From Nitrospirales bacterium (GTDB lineage: Bacteria > Nitrospirota > Nitrospiria > Nitrospirales > UBA8639), in the NCBI GenBank assembly GCA_029261305.1, contig JAJDBO010000382.1:1-13014 (forward strand): DNA of 13,014 nucleotides. The letters are read 5' to 3'. The notes below the pieces were generated by a model, which worked only from the letters and a program-made list of their open reading frames with translations, ran no database searches and was not told the DNA's origin. The translations under genes were made by a program, and so were the position numbers. This document shows, piece after piece, positions 6,455-13,014 of this stretch. Position 1 is the first letter of the stretch, and every line of letters begins with the position of its first letter.

Positions 6455-7828
6455 CTAATAAGTCCATTCCATACCCAACATGACTTGAAATTCGATCAGA
6501 CTTCGAAGTTCCGTCTCTTCGCCCCCGATATTAACGGTAGGAATGAGAAAAAAAACTGCAGAATCCGTGGCTTCATATTCAAGATTAGTAATCAACCTAT
6601 GAGAATTATCATCGGGGGTCCCAAAATATCGAAACAACACATTAAAGTCATCGTAGATTTGCGTGTCGGTATATTGGAGCAGGAAATAATTACGGCGGAA
6701 TAATACATCCTTGGAATCAATTTCTTCGAGTCCAGGAAAGAAGCACAAAGCAAAAGGCTCCCTAGTACATCCATTTTCATTTCTAAAATATTCTATGACC
6801 ACGGTTGGTCCGGCTTCAAACGTATAACTCGCCCCTCCAAGTAGTTGGGTTTTGTTTAACCCATCTTTGATTCGTCCTTCTCCATAGATAAAAAATGCAT
6901 CTGATAGCGTCCATCCCCCTAAAAATCCAATTTCACCAAAACCATTTTCATCAATCGATGGGATAAGGCTGGCGTATTTTCCGGTACCTGTAAAATCAAA
7001 CTTCAGCGCATAAACTTTTTCAAATCCTCCAGATGGCCCTTGGACCGTTTGATTTAAATTGGGTATCAAAGTCGTGGTTCGGCCTTCCGCAATATTCGCG
7101 ATGAATGAAAAGGTCCATTCATCGCTTGGGATCCATACCAATTGGGCATAATCGAGTCCGCCAACCTGAAATTTTGGATTATTGCGACCATTGTTGACAT
7201 TAAATGGATTTGACGATGAAATTAGATATGACGGGCCCCATTGCAAATTATTACGACCATAGGAAATGAAAAGCTCATCCATGAGTCGAACACGAGCAAT
7301 CCATTCATTGACAAACACTTCCTGGTCAAGTTCATTTCGGCCATCGCGATTACCCTCGAGCCATTGATCCCAAAGAAAACTCCAGCGTGGGTTGACGCCA
7401 AGCTCAAGCCTTCGAAAATACAATTTAAAGTCAGGACGGAACCGAAACCCTAGCTCATGTCGTGGAATATCAAGAGCGTTATTGGGATTGATTAGCGAAT
7501 TGGTTGGCCCTTGATGAATGCCAAACACGATGAGGTTGAGTCTCCAGACCATGCCACCTTGCAATTCATCCCAAAGTTCAGATGAAAATTGGAAAGGTTC
7601 GCCCTCTCCTTCAATGGCCTGTGATTCGGATAGGGAAGGTTGCTCGAGATGGTCATTGTTGGATGCTAGGAGTAGATGGGGATTCTTCTGATACTCAGGC
7701 AACGAAAATTGAGTGAGGGTAATAAGTCTATCACTGATAGGAGTGACATACGTCTCAGCCAAAACCCCTGAAAAAGAAAATATGAGGAAATACGAAATAA
7801 TTAGGACAGCGAGGCGAAAGATGACCAT
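6455..7828 (-). CDS. Putative outer-membrane beta-barrel protein, family not recognised
   Basis: A 457-residue precursor when started at the ATG at 7828. Residues 1-24 look like a Sec signal peptide: Arg5, then a hydrophobic run LAVLIISYFLIF, then GVLA before a Glu, which suggests cleavage after Ala24. The frame extends upstream to a GTG at 7903, but that would put 25 extra residues before the signal and has no ribosome binding site, so the inner ATG is preferred, although its own Shine-Dalgarno site is also poor. The mature protein is rich in alternating polar and aromatic residues in strand-like stretches (for example LFISYGRNNLQWGPSYLI and DAFFIYGEGRI). It ends in Gly-Met-Glu-Trp-Thr-Tyr; a terminal aromatic is the usual signal of outer-membrane barrels recognised by BamA. 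Two cysteines (NGCTREPFALCF) may form a loop disulfide. A porin, channel or export role is possible but unassigned. It is the last of four co-directional genes. Confidence 0.72.
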   Translation of the reverse strand: MVIFRLAVLIISYFLIFSFSGVLAETYVTPISDRLITLTQFSLPEYQKNPHLLLASNNDHLEQPSLSESQAIEGEGEPFQFSSELWDELQGGMVWRLNLIVFGIHQGPTNSLINPNNALDIPRHELGFRFRPDFKLYFRRLELGVNPRWSFLWDQWLEGNRDGRNELDQEVFVNEWIARVRLMDELFISYGRNNLQWGPSYLISSSNPFNVNNGRNNPKFQVGGLDYAQLVWIPSDEWTFSFIANIAEGRTTTLIPNLNQTVQGPSGGFEKVYALKFDFTGTGKYASLIPSIDENGFGEIGFLGGWTLSDAFFIYGEGRIKDGLNKTQLLGGASYTFEAGPTVVIEYFRNENGCTREPFALCFFPGLEEIDSKDVLFRRNYFLLQYTDTQIYDDFNVLFRYFGTPDDNSHRLITNLEYEATDSAVFFLIPTVNIGGEETELRSLIEFQVMLGMEWTY

Positions 7829-8102
7829 TCTATGAAACTGATTCCATGAAAAATGACTGAGGAAAATGCCGTAATTAAAAGAAATTGATCTAAGAATTTC
7901 CACGGAGCCCGAACAATATCAAATTATTTTGGTCTCGTCATCATTCTCTGGAAAGAATCTCAATGAGAATTGAAAGTAAAGGAAGGCCTCTTGCTTCCTC
8001 ACTGTGGGTTGGTACGTGCAAGGCGAAGACTCAATTGAGAAGAATAGGGGTCATTCAATCTACACCGATTGCACATCGTATTTATGGAAAATTCGATTTT
8101 GC
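7829..8102. other. Non-coding gap upstream of the beta-barrel gene
   Basis: These 274 bases lie between two minus-strand genes, and bases 7829-7903 are also an open extension of the beta-barrel frame. No convincing sigma-70 pair was found: on the minus strand there is a TTGAGA but no well-spaced -10 box. The imperfect palindrome AATCTCAATGAGAATT (about 7956-7971) is present. The gap probably holds the barrel gene's promoter, and the end of the preceding transcript if the hairpin at 7980-7999 terminates it. Confidence 0.4.
7980..7999 (-). terminator. Weak hairpin downstream of the DUF2156-like gene
   Basis: Read on the minus strand, AGGAAG and CTTCCT pair across an 8-base loop, and TTACTTTC follows. 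The stem is short, the T-tract is broken, and it lies just over 100 bases after the stop at 8103, so termination is only a possibility. If real, it would separate the beta-barrel gene from the genes to its right. Confidence 0.25.
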
Positions 8103-9257
8103 CTAATTTTGTGGTCGGGCAAGATTCCTCCGAAAACGGCTTTTGCATAATTTTTTAATGCCATTGCTTATCAGCCGTATGGGATTTATGGTTCCCACTC
8201 CCCAGTTATTTAAAAATGAGTCCATTGAAAGATAGGTGGCCTTGGGGGAAGCTGCTAAAAATAGGGGCCGAAAAACTGGTCGAAAACGACTTTTGTAATG
8301 GAAGACCCCATGCATATCGAAAAGGAAATTTAAATAATTGAACCAAAGCACGTTACCTCGTCTCACCAGCCAACTATCGCCTGGGTATTTTTTTTCACAT
8401 CGTAAGCAGGGAGCCAATGATAATGATACATGTTGAATACCTTCCTCCTTCATTTGTCGCATGGCTTGGAGCATAATAAATGGAATCACCCCACGGGGTG
8501 CATCAATGCGCTTTCGATAGAGATCAATTCCCCACATTTTCCCATTGCAGAAGGGATTACAAATGATAAACCCTTCAATGCGGGATTCATTGCGTGCAAT
8601 AAAAACGCGCCTTTTTCTCATGTCATGAGGGTTGAAGCGACCTTCAAAAAACTTCAACTCATAGCCATGTGCCGTATGTTCGATGTGTCGTAGGGAAATT
8701 TCCAGAAGCTCGGGACCAATAACGTCCCGAAAAGTCTTATTCTTTTGTGGACACACGATTTCTTCAACAAATAACCCCTGCCGCTTGCAGTAATTTTCCT
8801 GCCTTCGTACCCAATCATAATCCTTACCCTGCCAAGTGGTATTGGTCAGGTTGACGATAGGTTCTTCACCAAGCTTTGAAATTTGAAAGCCACGTTCCCG
8901 AAAAATTCCTAAATCTTCTTCAGGAAGATTGAAGAAACCAACCACCTTTGCACCTTGTTGTTTGGTGAATTCCATGAAATGATCCAGCAACTCACCCTTA
9001 TCCTCTTCTTTGGCAATTAACCCACCTACGACATGAATGTACCGGCGATCCTGAATGAATCCTAAAATGCCTTTTCGGTCTGGCGACCAAAAGCATTCGC
9101 GATTATCTTCCGTGACCAAATAGGAATCGTAGGTTTTTCCGTATTTGAATGCTAAGCGATCAAGGGCCGAATGAAGTTCCAGGGGCATTTGGTCATAGGA
9201 CGCGAAATGCTCTGCAGGAATGGGGGATTGGAAAATGTGTTTTTTTACAAAAGACAT
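8103..9257 (-). CDS. DUF2156 / MprF C-terminal-like aminoacyltransferase-fold protein
   Basis: A 384-residue soluble protein resembling the catalytic C-terminal domain of phosphatidylglycerol lysyltransferase (MprF, LPG_synthase_C/DUF2156). In that family a tandem GNAT fold moves an aminoacyl group from aminoacyl-tRNA to a lipid. Matching blocks are: the substrate-reading start (YDSYLVTEDNRECFWSP, 43-59); the centre GKDYDWVRRQENYCKRQGL (144-162), like the conserved Lys/Arg/Asn-rich helix of MprF; RGVIPFIMLQAMRQMKEEGI (255-274), followed by HVSLSLAPC, where MprF has Gly-Met/Leu-Ala-Pro; and the closing FHYKSRFRPVFRPLFLAASP (319-338). The membrane flippase half of MprF is absent and no transmembrane segment is seen, so it is a stand-alone domain. 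The ATG at 9257 is preceded by a weak AAAAAGAACC. The gene follows the kinase-aminotransferase fusion after 124 bases in the same direction. Acceptor and donor are unknown; a lipid or a metabolite are both possible. Confidence 0.78.
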   Translation of the reverse strand: MSFVKKHIFQSPIPAEHFASYDQMPLELHSALDRLAFKYGKTYDSYLVTEDNRECFWSPDRKGILGFIQDRRYIHVVGGLIAKEEDKGELLDHFMEFTKQQGAKVVGFFNLPEEDLGIFRERGFQISKLGEEPIVNLTNTTWQGKDYDWVRRQENYCKRQGLFVEEIVCPQKNKTFRDVIGPELLEISLRHIEHTAHGYELKFFEGRFNPHDMRKRRVFIARNESRIEGFIICNPFCNGKMWGIDLYRKRIDAPRGVIPFIMLQAMRQMKEEGIQHVSLSLAPCLRCEKKYPGDSWLVRRGNVLWFNYLNFLFDMHGVFHYKSRFRPVFRPLFLAASPKATYLSMDSFLNNWGVGTINPIRLISNGIKKLCKSRFRRNLARPQN

Positions 9258-9381
9258 GGTTCTTTTTGTCTGAGGATCGAAGGGAGAATGCGTCTGTGAA
9301 TAAGTTCACTACACCAAAAAATTGAAATGACACCATCTAGTGAGAACGATTGCTGATTTACGAAAAATTTTCCCCTCGCAA

Positions 9382-11994
9382 TTATCTGGCAAATATCCCC
9401 TCCTTCACCATGAGCTTCAAACTTTCCTCAAATGCCCAAGCGACTTTCCTAAGATCTTCTTGGGTGTGAGCATTGCTAATATAGTACGTATGAAGTTCCG
9501 CCAAATAGACATGATATTGGCGCATGTAATAGGCCAACGCGATATTGGCTCGGATGTCTGATCCTGCAAATTTATCTCGAAAGTATTTGGCTTTATTGTG
9601 TCGAAAACTTAGTGTAAACATTGATCGATACCCATTCACATTGCAGGCGACCCCTAATTTTGTGGTAATGGTTTTTAACTCATTAGCGAGCCATTGGGTT
9701 TTGATATCTAGATTGGTATAAATTTCAGGATGTTCCTTCAAATATTGTATTTGAGCTCCACCAGCTGCACAACTCATCGTATTTCCTGAAAATGTTCCCC
9801 CTGTAAAAGAGATTTCTTCCCAGTCACGAAATGGGTCTTTCGTGCTTTTGGCTTTATCAACAATTGCTTTACGACCAACGACTGCGCCGCATGGAAGGCC
9901 CCCTCCAATAATCTTCGCAAGAACAGTGAGATCTGGCATGATGTTCAGAATTGATTGCATGCCACCATAGGCCACTCGAAAACCAGAGACCACCTCATCA
10001 AAAATAAGAGGAACCCCCGTTTCTGTGCATACATCTCGAACGGCTTGAAGCCATTCTGCGTTATACGCAACAGTCGTCGTGGGGATGGGTTCAAGAATCA
10101 CACAGGCGAGTTGATCCGCATGCTCGCGTATTCGCTCAATACTCCTGGGGTGCCCGTATTGAAGAATGAGGGTATTATTTGTTACCTGCTCGCTACAACC
10201 TGCCGACCCATGGATCGGTAGTGGTGCGTCTACTGGACCGTGGGTTCGAAACATGCTGACATTGCCCTGATCCATAAAACCATGAAAATGCCCTTCGCAT
10301 TTCGCCACCATGTCTCGTTTTCGATAGGCTCGACATAGACTCATGGCGATATTGCAGGCTTCGGTCCCACTATTACAAAAGACACCTTTTTCAGCCGAGG
10401 GGATCGCATCAACAAGTAATTCCATATGATGCATTTCAGGGTAGTTGCCTAATGTGCAAAACGGTCCCTGAGCCAAAGCTTCCTGTATGGCTTTTTCAAT
10501 TGCTGGGTGCGCATAGCCCAAGATGAAAGGTCCATATCCGCCATGGAGTTCAATATATTTATTTCCATCGACGTCTTCTAACGTGCTACCCCGAGCAGAT
10601 TTGATAAATAGCGGATAACTTGAGGGTAGGCAAAAACGGTCGATATGGGTTGGGGCTACAAGAAACTTTTCGGCCTTTTTCTCAAGATTGAGGGAGCCGG
10701 GAATCGTTTCGCTGTAATGAACGTCAAAAAGATCTTTTACCTTTTTGCTGAGATAGAGGGAGTAGCGTTCGTTAAATTTTCTGCTGGACTCCCAAATATC
10801 TAAATTGGGGTCAATCTGAACCATAAATCCTTCAAGTGAAACTAAGGCAAGCTCAATTTTTGTCCATTTCGTGGATTCTCGAGCTTGATACTTATCAAGG
10901 ATTTTAATGGTGTCACGAGTGTATTGCGAGGTGTCCCATTTTTTTTGCGAGTCAAAATGGACTTGAAGGCATTGAATCATGTCCTTTTCATATGCATACC
11001 ATTCTTGATCAATGGTCTTACGGTCTACCACAAATGAACGAGTATACCGCTCAACGGCAATCGTCCATTCTTTTCGAGTGACGGCATAGTAGAAGGAGGC
11101 AAGGTCCCATTTTTCATCTTCCGACAATTTTTCGGTCATTCCATAGTCAAGAAGGATAATTTTTCCATCTTTGGTAAATAGTACATTGCCGGGGTGAGCA
11201 TCCGCATGAAACGATCCATGGAGATACATCATGGTCATCATCACTTCGACGAAACGTTGGGCTAACTGAGGCGCGGGCAAGTTAACTTCTTTTGATAATT
11301 TTCCGGGTATCCCGGTAACAAACTCCATGATTAAGGTCTTATCCGTGCAATGTTCACGAAAAACTTTTGGGATCGTCAGGAAGGGGTGGTTCTCAAAATT
11401 TGAACGAATGTGCTCCATTTCGTCCGCTTCCCTTAACATATCGGTTTGCCTCAAAAGAAGTGTACGGAAATCCTTCAGACGAGCGGGTATCTGTAATTGT
11501 TGTGTAGACGGTATGATCAAATCGATAAGTCTTGTTAACAGTGCTAAGAGGTTCAAATTAACGGTCAGACTTTCCTTAACTCCATTTTTTACGATTTTCA
11601 CGGCAACTTGTTCACCAGTATGCAAGACCGCTTTGTGTACTTGGGCGATTGAGGCACTGGCGACTGGAGTGACACTAAATTCTTTAAAAGCCGTTTGGTC
11701 GGGATAGGCTTGCCCTAATAAACGTTGTGTTTCCACTTCGCTCATGGGGGGAACATCGTCTTGAAGTTTTTGGAGGCAGCTGATCATTTCCGGTGGGAAA
11801 AGGTCCGAACGAGTCGACATTATTTGACCCATTTTGATGTACACAGGACCCATGGTAAGGAAGAATGAGTGAAGGACCTCACCACGAATAGTCCTAAGAG
11901 AATTATCGAATTTTCCAATAGAGCGAATAAAATACCTAATTCCGTGAGAGACGGAATGAAAGAGGAGAATAAAGAGCCAGGCGGTTGTTTTCAT
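9382..11994 (-). CDS. Fusion protein: ABC1/UbiB-family atypical kinase plus class III PLP aminotransferase
   Basis: One uninterrupted 870-codon frame joins two enzymes. Residues 1-430 are a UbiB/ABC1 (AarF) protein-kinase-like domain with all family hallmarks: KMGQ (Lys54-Gln57, the KxGQ motif), the Ala-rich nucleotide loop VASASIAQVH (111-120), Lys133 in VAVKI, Glu189-Ala-Asp191 (ExD), HADAHPGN (263-270) and the metal-binding DYG (283-285, in place of DFG). Residues about 445-870 are a class III aminotransferase closest to glutamate-1-semialdehyde aminomutase: DVDGNKYIELHGGYGP (474-489), SGTEA (542-546), FDEV with Asp666, the predicted PLP-binding Lys694 in LAKIIGGGLPCGA, and TGGTFSGN (731-738). 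Both active sites look intact. The C-terminal membrane helices typical of UbiB are missing, and the aminotransferase takes their place. The ATG at 11994 lacks a Shine-Dalgarno site, but the length before KxGQ suits the family. UbiB proteins support isoprenoid-lipid biosynthesis, so a hydrophobic keto or aldehyde substrate for amination is a guess. It is unlikely to be the housekeeping HemL. Confidence 0.9.
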   Translation of the reverse strand: MKTTAWLFILLFHSVSHGIRYFIRSIGKFDNSLRTIRGEVLHSFFLTMGPVYIKMGQIMSTRSDLFPPEMISCLQKLQDDVPPMSEVETQRLLGQAYPDQTAFKEFSVTPVASASIAQVHKAVLHTGEQVAVKIVKNGVKESLTVNLNLLALLTRLIDLIIPSTQQLQIPARLKDFRTLLLRQTDMLREADEMEHIRSNFENHPFLTIPKVFREHCTDKTLIMEFVTGIPGKLSKEVNLPAPQLAQRFVEVMMTMMYLHGSFHADAHPGNVLFTKDGKIILLDYGMTEKLSEDEKWDLASFYYAVTRKEWTIAVERYTRSFVVDRKTIDQEWYAYEKDMIQCLQVHFDSQKKWDTSQYTRDTIKILDKYQARESTKWTKIELALVSLEGFMVQIDPNLDIWESSRKFNERYSLYLSKKVKDLFDVHYSETIPGSLNLEKKAEKFLVAPTHIDRFCLPSSYPLFIKSARGSTLEDVDGNKYIELHGGYGPFILGYAHPAIEKAIQEALAQGPFCTLGNYPEMHHMELLVDAIPSAEKGVFCNSGTEACNIAMSLCRAYRKRDMVAKCEGHFHGFMDQGNVSMFRTHGPVDAPLPIHGSAGCSEQVTNNTLILQYGHPRSIERIREHADQLACVILEPIPTTTVAYNAEWLQAVRDVCTETGVPLIFDEVVSGFRVAYGGMQSILNIMPDLTVLAKIIGGGLPCGAVVGRKAIVDKAKSTKDPFRDWEEISFTGGTFSGNTMSCAAGGAQIQYLKEHPEIYTNLDIKTQWLANELKTITTKLGVACNVNGYRSMFTLSFRHNKAKYFRDKFAGSDIRANIALAYYMRQYHVYLAELHTYYISNAHTQEDLRKVAWAFEESLKLMVKEGIFAR

Positions 11995-12149
11995 TTGAAG
12001 AACTTTTTTATACCTTAAAAAAACTTGATGAGGTTTTTCTCAACGCAATGGGTTTGGTACTTTTGCCATTCACAGTAATTGCAAGGTGGAACTGCTGCCA
12101 ATCCTGATGTTTATGCCAAAGAGTTTTACCCTTAGAACTCTTTACACCA
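11995..12149. other. Intergenic gap upstream of the fusion gene
   Basis: 155 bases between two minus-strand genes. On the minus strand a TATAAA (12007-12012) lies so close to the ATG at 11994 that, used as a -10 box, it would leave a leader of only about five bases. The upstream TTGAGA is 25 bases away, too far to pair with it. Apart from the inverted repeat at 12118-12143 nothing further was recognised. Confidence 0.35.
12118..12143. repeat. Perfect 8-base inverted repeat, possible bidirectional terminator
   Basis: AAAGAGTT (12118-12125) and AACTCTTT (12136-12143) are exact reverse complements around a 10-base loop. On the minus strand the hairpin begins 6 bases after the stop of the GNAT gene and its second arm ends in TTT. 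The stem is AT-rich and there is no long T-tract, so it would be a weak terminator, or an attenuating or mRNA-end-protecting structure ahead of the fusion gene. Confidence 0.35.
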
Positions 12150-13014
12150 TTAACCAATTTGCAAAGGTTTGTCATAGAGGCGATACGTTTTTCGAATTTT
12201 TAATCCCACCTTCCCCAAGATAAAATGCATAGTCTTGTTGTCCTCAACGACCCAAGAAAATTCAGTCTTTGTATATCCTTTTTCCAGGGCAACCTGAGTT
12301 AACTCAAAAAGCAGTTTGGCTGAGGTGCCAGCATTTCGATGTTCCTCCTTCACCCCACCAACCAGCAATCTCATTCCATTAATTTTTCGTTGGCCCCAAA
12401 GAACCTTCATTAAGGCGATTGGATGTAAACGGCCATTGATTTTGCGAAGTACTTGGTTCATATCTGGAACGGCGATGATGAATCCCACCAATTGATTATC
12501 AACCTCTGCCATCAATACCAGATCAGGATCGATGATTTTTTTCAGTTGGTTTGCTAAATGAAGAAATTCAGCGTCTGTGATTGGAACAAAACCCCAAATC
12601 GACCCAAAGATTGAATGATAATTCTCTCTGATAAAGCCAACTTCATTATCAAAGTTCTTCATGTCGATTTTTCGAATTGTCATCGTAGTTTTTTGTTTAT
12701 TAAGGGCTCCTACCCAATTGAGAAGGTTTTGTATTTTTCCAGCAAAATTGGATTCTTGGACTTCATAGGTATAGTTATCTTTTGTTTTTTTGAATCCAAC
12801 ACCTTCGAGTAAATCAATATAATACTCAGGGTTGTACGGCATCATAAATGTGGGAGATTCATCAAAACCTTTATACAAAAGTCCGACATCTTCAATGAAT
12901 GGTGCTAATCCTACTGGCCCCCTCATCGATGTTAACCCTCGTTGACGTAACCAGTGATTCGCCTCAACAAATAATCTTTTTGCCACCTCATGATCACGAA
13001 TGGATTCAAAATGT
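12150..13014 (-). CDS. GNAT-family acyltransferase, YghO-like (N-terminus beyond the right edge)
   Basis: The last 288 codons of a minus-strand gene whose frame stays open to the window edge. A GTG occurs at 12986, but the in-frame residues before it (HFESIRDHE) continue the family's sequence, so the real start lies outside. It resembles YghO-like GNAT proteins of roughly 370-385 residues, with the signature MRGPVGLAPFIEDVGLL (from about 12926) followed by FMMPYNPEYYIDLLEGVGFKK. A C-terminal GNAT domain shows VLMAEVDNQLVGFIIAVPD and, at about 12338, the coenzyme-binding turn EEHRNAGTSAKLLFEL, in which Arg-Asn-Ala-Gly-Thr takes the place of the usual R/Q-x-x-G-x-G/A. No transmembrane segment is seen. 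By eye the gene is more AT-rich than the proteasome operon. The substrate is unknown; it lies upstream of, and in the same direction as, the kinase-aminotransferase fusion and may share its pathway. Confidence 0.78.
   Translation of the reverse strand, partial: HFESIRDHEVAKRLFVEANHWLRQRGLTSMRGPVGLAPFIEDVGLLYKGFDESPTFMMPYNPEYYIDLLEGVGFKKTKDNYTYEVQESNFAGKIQNLLNWVGALNKQKTTMTIRKIDMKNFDNEVGFIRENYHSIFGSIWGFVPITDAEFLHLANQLKKIIDPDLVLMAEVDNQLVGFIIAVPDMNQVLRKINGRLHPIALMKVLWGQRKINGMRLLVGGVKEEHRNAGTSAKLLFELTQVALEKGYTKTEFSWVVEDNKTMHFILGKVGLKIRKTYRLYDKPLQIG

Noticed and set aside
7956..7975. Fur-box-like AATGAGAAT upstream of the beta-barrel gene
   Set aside because: Only about half of the 19 positions match the consensus and the second half-site is poor. 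The barrel does not look like a TonB-dependent receptor.
9307..9342. CACTA...TAGTG inverted repeat in the gap before the DUF2156-like gene
   Set aside because: Only five base pairs over a 26-base loop, which is expected by chance in AT-rich intergenic DNA.
9382..10660. Calling the aminotransferase half the haem-pathway enzyme HemL
   Set aside because: The fold and PLP motifs match, but fusion to a UbiB domain, divergence around FCTLGNYPEMHHMELL and the accessory setting argue against a housekeeping glutamate-1-semialdehyde aminomutase.
12150..12986. A complete GNAT gene starting at the GTG at 12986
   Set aside because: In-frame coding upstream to the window edge continues the family's conserved sequence, so the gene is cut by the window rather than starting there.

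Overview
The window looks like chromosomal DNA from a Gram-negative bacterium of the Nitrospirota (Nitrospira-like) or a related phylum. Two observations support this. There is a Pup/UBact-proteasome gene cluster of the kind known in actinobacteria and, as UBact, in Nitrospirae and several other Gram-negative lineages. There is also an outer-membrane beta-barrel protein with a signal peptide, which fits a diderm cell. The species cannot be fixed from sequence reading alone.

Left part (1-3983, all minus strand): a compact protein-tagging and degradation operon, read mpa -> dop -> ubact -> prcB and running off the left edge. mpa encodes the AAA+ unfoldase ring. dop is a Pup ligase/deamidase superfamily member carrying the Dop-type loop. 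ubact is a 78-residue ubiquitin-like tag ending in Arg-Thr-Gly-Glu. prcB is the 20S proteasome beta subunit, with its catalytic Thr exposed after a 39-residue propeptide; only its first 148 residues are in the window. Gaps are 25, 41 and 5 bases. prcA and the ligase pafA are not visible and would be expected beyond the left edge.

Middle (3984-6454): a 156-base divergent intergenic region, then a plus-strand soluble GAF-PAS-PAS histidine kinase with no partner response regulator in the window. A small hairpin lies between it and the convergent gene downstream.

Right part (6455-13014, all minus strand): four co-directional genes with looser spacing. In transcription order they are: a GNAT-type acyltransferase of the YghO-like kind (cut by the right edge); an 870-residue fusion of an ABC1/UbiB-family atypical kinase with a class III (glutamate-1-semialdehyde aminomutase-like) PLP aminotransferase; a soluble DUF2156/MprF-C-terminal-like aminoacyltransferase-fold protein; and an outer-membrane beta-barrel. 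The first three families often act on lipids, amines or acyl groups, so this may be an undescribed pathway making or modifying an amino-containing lipid or metabolite. That is inference; the fusion itself is read directly from one uninterrupted frame. I saw no tRNA, rRNA, CRISPR array, insertion sequence or phage gene.
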